Under the pieces are notes generated by a model. The model had not been told where the DNA came from. It saw only the letters and a program-made list of their open reading frames with translations, and did no database searches. A DNA stretch of 64,000 nt from an uncultured Ruminococcus sp. (GTDB taxonomy: Bacteria > Bacillota > Clostridia > Oscillospirales > Acutalibacteraceae). Shown here in pieces: positions 52,801-63,063 of the stretch; the first letter of the stretch is position 1, and each line of letters starts with the position of its first letter. The position numbers and the translations under genes were made by a program. The stretch spans positions 1-64,000 of the forward strand of contig CACXMR010000001.1 of the NCBI GenBank assembly GCA_902768825.1, read 5' to 3'.

Positions 52801-54988
52801 CTCTGACATCTGGAGAAAGGTTCTGATCCCAGATATAATAGCCCTCAACGGTGATCTTGCTTTTTGCAAGAGCCTCTGTCCTGGCTGTTCTGACGATGAT
52901 ATCGTTAAAATACTGTTTGGTGGATTTATCCTTGTCCTTGTCGTCGGTCTTGGGGGCATCGTTGGTTGTGGATGTGCGGTTTTTCAGTGATTTCTCGGTG
53001 TAGTAATTGATATAGATACCGCCGGTATTGTCATTCTTATGGTTAGTGTTGCAGTTGCCCGGAGTGACCTGACCAAAGAAACTAACACAGTCGCAGTCGT
53101 CGGGCTTGTGAGCGTCGCCGTAAATGATCCTGAAGATATTACCCTCGCCGTCGGCACGGATAGGACTTCCGACACATTCATCGGTAGAGGTATACATACA
53201 TACCCAGCCGTTAAAGCCATTATAGGCGTTCAGGTCGGCGATCTTTCCCTTGTTGTTCTTTACCGCCTTATATTTCACGTTTGCATAGCCGTCCTTGACC
53301 TTTACCGCATCTATGACATAATCGGGAATAGTGGTGTAGTCTTTTGCTTCTTCTTCCTTAATCATATCCCTGATAACGCAGAAGCCGTAGAAAAGCAGTG
53401 TAAAGCCTAACACCGCCAACCCGAAATATCCTGCGTATTTAAAGATGCAGGCAGACACCGTCACCATCGTTGATGCAACGCTCATCAGGCATGAAATAGC
53501 GGCATATTCGGCAATATGAAGCAGTGCTCCGCCGACAACCCATCCTACAAAACCAAGCACCGTTGCCGCTGAGCCTGCCACTCCCAGCCATTTGATGGCT
53601 GTTTCTATGTCTTCCTTTTTTTCGGCAAAGCTATCGTTGGCCTCACCGTTCAGCATAGCCTGAGCGGCATTCTGACGGATAGCAAAGGATGTGAAGGCTA
53701 CATTGCTCTTTGCAAAATCCGGGTCGGTATTCGTCCATATAGACAGAGAATCCTTGCCGATCAGATCCTTGATCTTGTTGGCGGTGGTATCCAGAAGCTT
53801 CTGATATTCCTCACTGTGGGCATTCTCGCTAAGACCTGAAGCGCAGGGAACAAATCCCGCCAGCTCTGTCATCCTGACCTGTGCATAGCTCATGGAGTCT
53901 ATCATAGGATATATCTGGGTGAGATCCACCTCCTCGCTGGTCTGCTTGCCCATTTCAACGATCCACTCTCCCAGGGGCATATCGGAATTGGCATCGTATT
54001 CGTTGAGCATCTTGTAGGCATTGAGATAAAGGGCACCGGCATCGGACTGTTTTATTTCATCCATATTATCAACGGTCTCTTCCAGGCTGTCACCTGAAAC
54101 CCTTTTTTTCATATCCTCCTCGTTATAGCTTGCCATACTGTTTTCAAAGTTTGTGGCAAACTCCTGCATCTGTCTGAAAAGAGCCTTTGCGTCATCGCCA
54201 TATTGACGGTAAAGCCTGTCTTTTTCGTCCTGAGAAAGATTTCCGCCGCCTACAACATCCCACAAAGAGCTGTCGGACATTTGCCCCGCCCATGTTGCCG
54301 TCTGCTGGGGTTCTTCGTCATCATCGCCTGTTTCGGGTTGATAGGGAGCAAGCCCTGCATAGAGAAGACTGATGATAGAATTGATCGCCGCATTGCTGGA
54401 CTCTGTAAGCACCCTTGCATAAAAATCCGTCGTGGTTTTGCCTTTGACGACATAATCACCGAATTTCATTTCGCCGACTTCTGGCACAGAAAGCAGGTTA
54501 AGTCCGTTATAAGCGTCGATAGCTTTGGGGCTGCCGTTATTGTAGCTGTCTATGAATTCCGTAGTTGCCATCTGCAGCGTTTCTGCGGTGGAATAGTTTG
54601 ACTTGCGGAATTCTTCATACATTTCATTATAGTTCTTTATCTGGAAGCCGCCGTTCATATCGAGAATAGCAATCTTATACAGTGCCTCTTCCCTGTTTTC
54701 GGTGGTCTTATAGCCCATATATACACGGCCGCCTTTTTCTGCGCCCTTGTTCAGGTCCTTTTCTACAAATGTGAAGCCCTCTTTTTCACAGGCAGCACGG
54801 GCTTCTTTTTCGCTGTCAGCCTCAAACACCTTTACTTCCTTGAGATAGACGATCCTTTCTGCCGCAGATGCTTTCCGGCTGGTGAAAATAGGTTCCTGGG
54901 TGAGAAAGCATAAAACAAGAAGCAAAGATATTGATGTCAGTACAAATTTTATTAATCTTCTGAGTCTCCTGTCTTTAGTCCTGATCAT
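49805..54988 (-). CDS. Giant exported membrane protein with repeated beta-prism (MABP-like) domains
   Basis: A 1727-aa protein starting MIRTKDRRLRRLIKF (ATG 54988, AAGGAGG eight bases upstream). After a signal/anchor helix comes a domain with DLNKGAEKGGRVYMGYKTT and ALYKIAILDMNGGF (about 45-110), a helical region, a hydrophobic region of two or three helices (463-541), then a domain starting TTIPDYVIDAVKV. At least five later segments repeat the Y-x-GY...AI pattern (near residues 745, 965, 1340, 1505 and 1595). A D/E/W-rich tandem repeat is at 1134-1160. There is no C-terminal anchor. The first two domains are homologous to the 802-aa protein upstream. Function unknown; an extracellular assembly or pore-like component is one possibility. 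Confidence 0.75.
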   Translation of the reverse strand: MIRTKDRRLRRLIKFVLTSISLLLVLCFLTQEPIFTSRKASAAERIVYLKEVKVFEADSEKEARAACEKEGFTFVEKDLNKGAEKGGRVYMGYKTTENREEALYKIAILDMNGGFQIKNYNEMYEEFRKSNYSTAETLQMATTEFIDSYNNGSPKAIDAYNGLNLLSVPEVGEMKFGDYVVKGKTTTDFYARVLTESSNAAINSIISLLYAGLAPYQPETGDDDEEPQQTATWAGQMSDSSLWDVVGGGNLSQDEKDRLYRQYGDDAKALFRQMQEFATNFENSMASYNEEDMKKRVSGDSLEETVDNMDEIKQSDAGALYLNAYKMLNEYDANSDMPLGEWIVEMGKQTSEEVDLTQIYPMIDSMSYAQVRMTELAGFVPCASGLSENAHSEEYQKLLDTTANKIKDLIGKDSLSIWTNTDPDFAKSNVAFTSFAIRQNAAQAMLNGEANDSFAEKKEDIETAIKWLGVAGSAATVLGFVGWVVGGALLHIAEYAAISCLMSVASTMVTVSACIFKYAGYFGLAVLGFTLLFYGFCVIRDMIKEEEAKDYTTIPDYVIDAVKVKDGYANVKYKAVKNNKGKIADLNAYNGFNGWVCMYTSTDECVGSPIRADGEGNIFRIIYGDAHKPDDCDCVSFFGQVTPGNCNTNHKNDNTGGIYINYYTEKSLKNRTSTTNDAPKTDDKDKDKSTKQYFNDIIVRTARTEALAKSKITVEGYYIWDQNLSPDVRDGGKWEGGGQYTYIGYSITNDPKQAIRDIRVATFTPSGQIQFGDITYGCAGTLGFPATSKEENSEYPQNLDGLFITRNEKAGTPIEVGKLHLVKDFSDAEDGWEAVTTFSGLVYNFNTTRYNKQGSEAYLPGRKHVYPFEYTGYYTETDHTWENTDCYLYYEPEMTYDSETKYLSEIYFAFGTDSENEGRFDIGTSAHFNQLVQKLKTVPNATVLEDLNLAKSFNFKGYVIDSNQKYLHLCYTWSYNPYRALYGIAAFRGTVNSPNLPYTMSKATSYQGAPSGAADKSINYTSVSVVVQRTTQGRYVVRGISPENAYMTTTGLLGKNEKVPKGYTEDYLSNFLSYRQKTAFIPTGLYVSGYTEGKKPLTLDDVIISSTPHNATVSNGETPQTTEEKEESQTTYDEEESWDYDDDEQSWDYDDDEQSWDYDDDGGSRTNDQEEESQSTDEEEEEAPLEEAVSGTLSIDVTDERTLSGKKAQGVFTSVQDLMYPNETEPFNIAYPNWTSDENDKFEAGTPLYIYFRNTVVYKKYISRIFVGQCSRKDAKTDDEDKLKEFDKVVDINALIAATAAGSDEVIPVNVAADQDKAWYSRKDSNGRLEIEPAEDQPAAYISVARTDKEEEAIRGIMLYKSSPDKAVPNQLVVDGATYYCASNSSPIRMSNGNSYFLYYSYNMGVSPGRPITHITAGSEPFKSRQATALVTDKADTSDSKAVLYGDTTMKTFIRAAFENGDQVYFNKIYAASGSDKASAKLKLLEQGCTEYCDINLNEDAGGNAVYFGYRSYMLNEKAIRMKNTDEAKAAERAYQLSQAIYDIVCTVDEPYKPEGFVSQRYQIYYAPVVVVDKKTNKMSGVNLNEGTTGPEIYMYYATPYGAKEYNERAKTDKRAILSSMPNNYFSAPLTKIAFSKYDRVPYSEDVEASTSEQSNLLRWEYIMQSNNKQHIDLNEGAIKFDSDYRTSENRISMFAQREDGSVKPSAEITGGYIDEYDDIGYLLNVK
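51505..51585 (-). repeat. Three 27-bp tandem repeats inside the giant protein gene
   Basis: Units at 51505-51531, 51532-51558 and 51559-51585 encode SWDYDDDEQ-like nonapeptides, the last unit with a few changes. The in-frame 27-bp period allows copy-number change without frameshift. Confidence 0.85.
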
Positions 54989-57133
54989 CTTCTTCGCCTC
55001 CTTTTCCGGCATCTGCGCTCATTTTCTTTTTCCTGACAACGATAAGGATAATGGTCACAAGCGAGAGTATTCCAAAACAGATGATTACCTCCAGATTGCC
55101 GTTGCCGAAGATTGAAGCCGAGGTGGTTAGCAGGGAATATCTGACGAGGTACTTTGAAAATTCTAACTTTCCTTCGTCGGCGGTGAAATATCTTGTCTGA
55201 TCCTTACTGTACCCTTGTCAAGGAAGATCGCCCCGCCTTCGCAGTTGTCGGCGCTGTCGATGGTCTGGCAGTGATAGATCCTGCCGCCTGTCAGTGTAAA
55301 TTCTCCGTCAGCTATCCTTACAGCTCCGCCGTCTTCATCGGTGATACAATCGTAGATCGTACCGCCGTTCATAATGACCTTTCCCTTTCCGGTTATCTCA
55401 AAGCAGCCTCCGGTATCAGAGCTGGCTCCTCCCGTCAGCACACCGCCCTTTATCCCGTCATAGCCCGGGCTTTCGGGTGAGCTGTCCTTTATGGTCAGCA
55501 GGGCTTTGTCTTTGACACTGAACAAGCCTCCTTTGGATTTCTTGTCGTAGTTAAGGTCACGCTTGATATAGTGGCCGTTAAGGTCAATGGTGATATGCTT
55601 TTCCGAGCCGAGCTCATACATCTCGCTGCTTTGCCAGTCACCGACGAGAGTGATAACTGTTTCTTTGTCGGAGCCTGCCGAATTGACGGCTTTGCTCCAG
55701 GCGTCAGCAGGTGCAGAGTATTCATTTTTGGAAATGCGCTTTTCACCGGAATAGACCTCCACAAGAGTTTTTGTCGTATACCTGATGCTGTTGGGGTCCT
55801 TTTCGATGACAACCTCTGTTTTTTTGTTGTCGGGAGAAATGCGGTATTCTTCGTTGTTTACAAAAAAATAGTTATTTGCCGAAACGGTATTGTTCTTTCC
55901 GTAACCGGTGGTGATCTCTGTCTGAAGGTCGGAAATATTCAGACCAATGCGGGTGCTGGGCTCAAACTTTCCTGTTACGGTTATCTTTGAAATAGTGCCG
56001 AATGCAATGTCGTTTTGATTGTTTTCATCGTCATTTTTGGTGTTGTCTTTTATCCTTGTCAGACCTCCGCCGAGGGTAACAGTGCCATCGTTCTGAAAAA
56101 TACCGCCGCCATTCTGAGTGCAGTTGTTTACGGTTATTTCTGTGCCTGTGACGGTGAGGGCGCCGCTGTTGTATATACCTCCGCCGTATTCTGCACTGTT
56201 TTCGGTCAGGCTGCTTTCCTTCAGGAGCAAAGCTCCTTCATTGAGCACTGCACCGCCGTTTTTGCCGCACTTGTTTCGGCTGAAAGCCCCTTTTGTAAGC
56301 TCTGCTTCTCCAGTCTTTGCTATTGCCACAGCGCCGCCGGATACAACCGCCTGATTGTCCGTGAAGGATGCGTCCGAAACAACGAGCTTTCCATTTTCTG
56401 CATAGACAGCGCCGCCCTCCGTTCCTGAGGAATTGCCGCTGAAAACCGTCTTTCCCTTGATGGTTACCTTGTCCTGATCTTTGGCATTCACATAGATTCC
56501 GCCGCCGCAAATCTCAGCACTGTTGTTCTTTACGGCACAGCCATCAAGGGTAACATTGCCCATAACCGCAACAGCACCGCCCTTTTCGGCACTGTTGCCC
56601 TCAAAGGTACAGCCGCTGACTGTCACTGTGCAGCCGCTGTCAGCATAGACTGCGCCCCCTGAGCCTGCTTTGTTATCCTTAAAAGTAACGCCGCTGAGAG
56701 TGAGACTTGAAGGGATCGTTTGTTTTTTCAGACAGGATATTCCTCCGCCAAAATCGGAAGCACCGCCGGTGATAACACCTTTATGCTCCTGAGAGCTGTC
56801 CTTGACGGTAAGGCTGCCTCCCTCAACGATGATAACGCTGCCCTTTGCTTCAGGTGAAGAGAGATTTCTGGCGAGAGTAAAGCCACTTAAATCAATGGTG
56901 ATATTCTGACCCTCTCCGATGATGATACTGCTGCTTGCAGTGATATCCGCTGTAAGGGTCAGTGTGGCCGCATCTGTGCCTGCCGAGTCAACAGCACTTT
57001 GCATTGCCTCTGCAGAATTGACCTCAATACCTGCAGCAAAAGCGCTGATTCCTGAAATTGCCGATGTAATCACTATCACTGCGGATGAGAGCAGAAAGGC
57101 GGCGAGCTTTTTAAGCATCAGTTTATTTTTCAT
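54975..57133 (-). CDS. Beta-helix repeat surface protein, membrane anchor out of frame
   Basis: The open frame from ATG 57133 encodes 656 aa to a stop at 55163. A signal peptide (MKNKLMLKKLAAFLLSSAVI) is followed by repeats of the right-handed beta-helix / Pmp type (GGGISCL, GGAVYADSG, GGGIYVNAK, GGGIYNSGALTV), then a second set. In a -1 frame past the stop the sequence continues FTADEGKLEFSKYLVRYSLL, TTSASIFGNGNLEVIICFGI, an LSLVTIILIVVRKKK membrane anchor and a stop at 54975. The break lies near 55191-55202. The span is 3n+2 bases, consistent with one lost base. It overlaps both neighbours. Confidence 0.75.
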
Positions 57134-60100
57134 GTCGCCCCCTCCTCCTTTTCATCTTCGGCTTTTTTCTTCCTTTTCAGAGAATACAGCATTGCCGTGA
57201 TAACTGAGACCAGTAGCCCCACAGCCTATATAAATAATGAGATTTCCTTCAGAGAATATTGATGCTGTGGTCGTTGGCGAAGTAAGCTTCCACTGGGCAT
57301 AAAGATGAACAACATCGTTCGGGACGGTAGTAAGATCCTTTACCTTCTCCTTGTCGGCGTAGTTAGTGCCCGTACCGTCAGCCTTTGTGTTCCAGCCGGT
57401 AAAGGTATAGCCCTCCCTTTTGTAGTAGCATTTAGGAAGAGCCACAGCCGCCTTGCCATAGGTCATGGTCTTTGAGACCATCACGCAGGTAACATCCTTG
57501 CCCTCCATCAGCGGGTCGCCGTTCTTTTCAAATTCTATCGTATATCTGATACCCTTGAGAGTTGCCGTCAGGACAATATCCTCCTTGCCGAAGGCAAATG
57601 TGTATGTGCCGTCGTCATTTGCCTCGAGAAAGCAGGCGCCGCTGGCAACGTAATTATTGATATAATACCCTTCCTTGCAGGGGTAGTTTTTGATCTGTAT
57701 TCTTTCGTTGGCATGTCCTGTTTTTGTCATTACAGTCTCATCGTCTACCACTACCGTCAGATGCAACGGGAAGGAAAAATGCACGGGAATGATCCTCGCA
57801 ACCTCAGTTTCGTCGCTGCCGGAAACAAGGGTCAGCCTGTACTCACTGTAATGATCCGTTGCAAGGGAGGTATCCACCTTCCACTTCATTCCGGAATCAT
57901 CTGCTTTTGTGCAGGTGTCATTTTCGGGGAAGGAAAGGTTTTCCGTTTTGACAGCACCCTCGCCCTTAGGGGTCCATCCTACGCCGTACTGATCCACTGC
58001 GGTTATGCTAATATATTTTGTTTCGTCCTTCTGGAGGTCTACCTCGTTTTTCTGATCTATCTCAACAAACGGGCGAGGATATTTTCCGGCAGGAATATTG
58101 ATCTTCGTTTCTTTTGCCTCTACACCGTATACATTATGTATGCAGTGCCTGCTGCAGCAGTTTACCCCGTTGATATAGATCTTTACATCAGCCTCAAAGT
58201 CACGCCACGCTCCCGCTGTGCCATACTTTGTGCGGAATTTCACGGCTGAGGGAAAGGAAGTGCCGCAGTCAAGCTCATATTCATAATAACCATCGCTGCT
58301 GTCGATTTTTTTGTGAAAGTCCGGTGAGCTTTTCAGATATCTTTCACTGTCCTGTCCGTAATTGTCCTTTACATAGAAATACAGATAGGCTTCGTCCCAC
58401 CAGTCGGCGTCATCGGTTACTTTTACAGTCACCTTGACCTTATAGCCCTTTGCTGTGGCTGTCAGTCTTTTTACAAGCTGCGCCTCGGGATATTCCTCTT
58501 CGGGGCTGATCCTGTAATTGCCTGTGTCGCAAAAGAAATAGGTGTCTGCATTTGCTTCGTTAAATTCGCTGTAGTTTTCGGTGAGATCACGGTTTTCATA
58601 ATTCGCCGGGGGCGTTATGCCTATTCTGCTCTCCGGGTATAGCTCTCCGGTGACCTTGATTTTTGTATAGTTCTTGAATGTAATTTTGCTGTAGGCGCTG
58701 TCCTTCATGTTGTCATCCACAACGATCCTGCCGCCGGCAAGTATCATGCTGCCTGAGTTCATATAGATACCCCCGGCATTGCCGGTCACTGATGTATTTT
58801 TCAGCGTCAGCTTATTGCCGGAATCAAAATATACACCGCTGCCCCCTGTGTTGCTGCGTATGGTGCAGTCGGTAAGAGAAAGAGCGCCCTTAGTGAATAT
58901 TCCTGAGCCGTCTGATGTGCTGCTGTTGCTGCTGATATTTACATTTACAAGCTCAGCTGATGTACCGCTGTCAAACCAGACCGCACCGCCGAAGCCCGAA
59001 GCAATGTTTCCTTCCAGGGCAGTATCCTTAAAATTGACCGTTCCACTTATGACGCAGATACCGCCGCCGTCCTTTGCATAATTCTGACCTATGCCGGTTT
59101 TATCACTAAGTGAGGTCTGGGATCCTTCGGCAAGCATTATTCCGCCGCCGCTGCTTTTTGCGCTGTTGGATGCGATAGTGCAGCCGCTGAGGGTCATAGT
59201 ACCGTAATTGATAATTCCACCGCCGTTTTCGGCATTATTGTTGCGGGCTATCTCAGCTTTTTTCAGGTCTGCCTTACCCTTTGACCAGATACCGGTGCCT
59301 GACTGCCCGGCAATATTTGAGCTTACTGTTCCTCCATTAACAGCAAGCTTGCCCAGATTATAGATTCCGCCGCCGTTATCCGAACTCTTGTTATTTTCGG
59401 CACTGCCGCCGTTCATGGTAACAGTGCCGTTTTCGGTGATGTAGATGCCCCCGCCGTTTTGGGAAGCATTATCTTCGATAACTGCATTTTTATTGATAGT
59501 TACGGAGCCACCTCTGACAAACAGTCCGCCGCCGTTGTCGGCTGTATTGCCCGCAATAGTTCCTCCATCCATTATCAGTTCGCCGTCAATATAGGCGCCG
59601 CCGCCGTTCGGGGCAAGACCGCCGGTGATAAGCCCCGAATGTTCAGTGCTTGAATCCTTTATTGTCAGCTTTGAACCCTTGTTGACCTGGAACACATGAC
59701 CTGTGGCAACCTTGCTTTCCAGATTGCGGGACAGAGTGTAGCCGTTGAGGTCGATGGTGTGTTCTTTACCGTCTTTGACAAAAAAGCAATCGGAAAGCTC
59801 GATGTTATTTGCCATAACGATCACTTCGTCCTTGTTGAGTGCGGCGCAAAGTGAAGCCTCCGAACCCACCTCGCCATCAGCATAGAAGGTCTCAAATCTC
59901 ATCACAAGCTTATTGGGACTGTAAGAGTCCTTTTCTGCCGAAACAAGCCTGATAGGCGTAGACGGGCTCCATTGAAAATAGCTGTCGTTAGCTCTTTTTG
60001 AGCTTTCGTCAAGATAGACCTCAAAGGCGGAATATTCGCTGCCGTCGCCGGAAGAATGAAGGGTTGCACCTGCGCCGGCAACGTCCCCGATCTTCATATC

Positions 60101-60520
60101 CCCGACATAGATATGAGAATTGTTCTTATAGTTCTTCTGGGAATCGCCTTCTTCATCAAAGGCTTTCAGAACGTAGGCGCAGATATTCCTTGAATAGACG
60201 CTGAATTTTATGCTGTCAACCCGCAGAGTGCGCTCGGTGGTATAGGTCTCTGCTAAAGACTGCCTGATCTTGATCTGCTCGCCTTCAACATTCAGTTCCG
60301 CTGTTGTAACACCCATGCGAGCCTCCATGCTGGGATAGAGAACCGAGCCCTTGCCGATGATATCCCCTGCCTTCAGGTCTCCTACATAGATCCGGGCGCC
60401 GCTTTTATACTCCTTTGCGTCGGCAGAAATCCTAAGCATTCCGCTGCACATAGCGCTGATGACAAAAAGAAGGATAAGTGTCAGTGATAATACTCTCATA
60501 TATGCTTTTGTTTTTTTCAT
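57130..60520 (-). CDS. Beta-helix and InlB-repeat surface protein, membrane anchor out of frame
   Basis: The open frame encodes 1122 aa from ATG 60520 to a stop at 57152. A signal peptide and two similar segments (IYVGDLKAGDII and IYVGDMKIGDVA) precede beta-helix repeats (GGGLFVRGGSVTI, GGGIYITENGTV, GGGIYNLG) at about 280-600, beta-rich modules, and an InlB/Listeria-Bacteroides repeat (REGYTFTGWNTKADGTGT). After ASIFSEGNLIIYI the frame shifts at 57225-57226 (GG); dropping one G gives AVGLLVSVITAMLYSLKRKK and a stop at 57130 that overlaps the next start (ATGA). The span is 3n+1 bases. It is paralogous in layout to the next gene. Confidence 0.78.
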
Positions 60521-60567
60521 AACATCTCACATCCTTTGATCTTTTTGTCTCAGGCTATTACATTGTT

Positions 60568-62976
60568 TTATTCATCGTCTTGCTGTTCTTTTTTCTTTTT
60601 AAGACTGGGCAGGATAATCAGCACAGCGATAACCACTCCCAACAGGAGACCGATACCTACGCCCATGGCAAGTGCGCCTATAGAGAACACTGAGCCTTTG
60701 GTATTTTCTTCTTTGCCCTTATCATTTGTGGTCTTTGGGGTGTTTGTCTCAGTGGCTTTCATTTTCATAGCCGCAACGGTATCTTCTCCATTCTTGAAAT
60801 ATACATAAGTGCCCTTCGCACCATCGTTATAGCAGTAGTATCTGGATGTAAGGTTGAATGCCGGTTTTTCGCCGAAACGATGGATACCTGTTTCATAGTC
60901 GCTCGGGAGTTTGTCAGTGCCCTTGACTACCTTAATGGAATCAACAAGAATAGGCTTGCCGTATTCGTATCTCACGCTGTAAAGTGCGAGCCACTGCTTG
61001 CCAACATCGCCGTTAAGGTCGCTTGATGTGCCGAGAACCTTGTAATTATCCTTTTCTACATCGCTGCTGCCTTCCTTGCGGTTGCAGGGAACAACTTTAT
61101 AGTATGCCGTCTGGTTATTGATAACTACCTTATTGCCGTTGATCTCCTGAGTAATATCAACCTCATCAACGATATATTTCGGGATGGGAGTAAATGTAAC
61201 CTTATAGTAATCGATCAATTCGGTGATATTCGTATAGATCAAGTAACCCGCAAGCAATACTCCGAGCACAGTGAATCCGATGGTAAAATAGTAAGCCACT
61301 TTGGATTTTGTGGCATAGCCCATAGCCTTGGCCCAAAGTGCGTCCGTGTCAACATTTTCTGAAACCGTACTGGCCGCATCATCAAAACAGTCGATGTCAT
61401 AGGTGGTAAACGATTCAAACCAAGCTTGTTTTGCCGGTTCAACGGAATTCAGATATTTTACATGAAGTCCGTAGCTTGCAATGGCAGCCATCCCGGATAC
61501 TCCTGTAAGACCCATGATAACAAAGCCCAGGGTAGAAAGCATAAAGTCGCTGTCATCGTCCTTAGCGTTCGCTCCCAAACGAAGAGCTGCATTGGTCAGG
61601 GCAACACCGCCGGGCTCATAGATCTGGCGGTCAACATCCTGATAAAAGGAAGCCTCCGGTATATCTTTAATATCCAGTTTTTGATATCCTTCCTTCTTAG
61701 TCAGTGCCATTGTAAACAGATCGGTTATAGAAAGAAAATCAAGTCCCGCTATCTGGCCGGGAGACAATGCTGCTGCTATGGGATAAAGTGAACGGATACC
61801 TTCACCTGCAAAAACACTCTGATCTTTTTCAAAGAAATCCAGCAGAGTGCCGTCCTCATATTCGATCTCGCTGATGTAGTCAACGACAGTGACCTCTTCA
61901 AGCCTCGACACCGCGCTTACATAATCCACACCTGCTTCAAAGCCCATGGCAATAGTATCATTATCTTCCTTAGTCGGATTTTCGGTGTCGATTTTTCCGA
62001 TTTTTTCGGCTAATGAATCATCAACGGTCTGCTCGGCATTGGCTACCTCGTTAAGCATATCATCACGCATGTCGATGACATTGTAAAACTCGCCCCACTT
62101 TTCATATATCTTCCTGGCGGTGTCGTTATACTTTTTGTCAAGCGCTGCGTCGATATCCGCTTCTGTTGTGAGAGAGGGGTTCTCTTTCTTTATCTGCCTC
62201 TTGAGATCCTCAGGCTCTATTTTTAAAAAGCGGTCAAGCCATGTATTGTTTGAGCTGTCGGTTGCCCTTGAGATCAGTGTTTCCAGCAAAAGCACCGCTC
62301 TGCCGTTGCCCTGCATTAAAATTGTAATAATATCGGCATGCTTTTTCTTTTCTTTGTCAGAGAGGGCTTCATATTCTTTGTCGCCCAGCTCATACTTGGT
62401 TTTGTTCAGGAGAAGATCGCCCAGAGGCTTGCCTGTATCATCATCCTTCAGCTTGTTGAGCATCTGACGGTAATAATTTGCTCTGATGTAATTGATAGTA
62501 TTCTTCGGCTTTTTGTAATTTGCCCTATACTCTTTTAGTGCGGCAATAAAGCGATCAACAAACGGCAGTATTTCGCTTTCAAGGTGGTTAGCCATAAGGA
62601 CTTCATAATCCTGAACGATGTAACCGCCGTTCATGTTCATAACGGCAAGGTCGGTTATAGCCTGCTTCGGGTCATCTGTGGTCTTGTAGCCGATATAGAC
62701 GATCTTTTTTGTCGGACCTTTTTTCAGATCACTGGTGGTACCGGCTTTTTCGTTCAGGTCGGCATAACTTCCGTCGTCGCCCTTGATGATGGTAAAGCCC
62801 TCTGCCAAAAGCTCCTTTGCGGCTTCTTCGGAGGTTTCGCCCATGCCCACCTTTACCTCGCTGATGTAAAGGGGTTTTTTTACGTTTTCCGCAGGGGCTG
62901 CCATTACCTGCATCGGTATCATCAACAGTGAAATACACAATATCAATGCAGTAATGATCTTCAGTGTTTTTTTCAT
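60568..62976 (-). CDS. Exported membrane protein with N-terminal beta-prism (MABP-like) domain
   Basis: An 802-aa protein starting MKKTLKIITALIL (ATG 62976, AGGAG eight bases upstream). Signal peptide to about 28; N-terminal domain with YISEVKVGMGETSEEAAK, DLNEKAG and IVYIGYKTTDDPKQAITDLA (33-125); a helical region of about 350 residues; hydrophobic helices at about 479-505 and 559-580; a domain with TPIPKYIVDEVDI and SSDLNGDVGKQWLALY; a C-terminal anchor at about 762-790 and a Lys-rich end. The first 600 or so residues share the architecture of the 1727-aa protein. The DLN...YxGYKTT motif resembles the MABP/Vps62 beta-prism. First gene of the operon. Function unknown. Confidence 0.75.
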   Translation of the reverse strand: MKKTLKIITALILCISLLMIPMQVMAAPAENVKKPLYISEVKVGMGETSEEAAKELLAEGFTIIKGDDGSYADLNEKAGTTSDLKKGPTKKIVYIGYKTTDDPKQAITDLAVMNMNGGYIVQDYEVLMANHLESEILPFVDRFIAALKEYRANYKKPKNTINYIRANYYRQMLNKLKDDDTGKPLGDLLLNKTKYELGDKEYEALSDKEKKKHADIITILMQGNGRAVLLLETLISRATDSSNNTWLDRFLKIEPEDLKRQIKKENPSLTTEADIDAALDKKYNDTARKIYEKWGEFYNVIDMRDDMLNEVANAEQTVDDSLAEKIGKIDTENPTKEDNDTIAMGFEAGVDYVSAVSRLEEVTVVDYISEIEYEDGTLLDFFEKDQSVFAGEGIRSLYPIAAALSPGQIAGLDFLSITDLFTMALTKKEGYQKLDIKDIPEASFYQDVDRQIYEPGGVALTNAALRLGANAKDDDSDFMLSTLGFVIMGLTGVSGMAAIASYGLHVKYLNSVEPAKQAWFESFTTYDIDCFDDAASTVSENVDTDALWAKAMGYATKSKVAYYFTIGFTVLGVLLAGYLIYTNITELIDYYKVTFTPIPKYIVDEVDITQEINGNKVVINNQTAYYKVVPCNRKEGSSDVEKDNYKVLGTSSDLNGDVGKQWLALYSVRYEYGKPILVDSIKVVKGTDKLPSDYETGIHRFGEKPAFNLTSRYYCYNDGAKGTYVYFKNGEDTVAAMKMKATETNTPKTTNDKGKEENTKGSVFSIGALAMGVGIGLLLGVVIAVLIILPSLKKKKEQQDDE

Positions 62977-63034
62977 AAGAATCACTCCTATCTGATTTTT
63001 TTACAGAAATAACACAATAGTTTATGTCTTTTCA

Positions 63035-63063
63035 AATATATTGTACAACACCAAGGGGGACAA
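63035..63063 (-). promoter_or_regulatory. Promoter of the large surface-protein operon
   Basis: Minus strand TTGTCC (63058-63063), 17 bases, TATATT (63035-63040), about 60 bases upstream of the 802-aa protein start. Confidence 0.6.
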
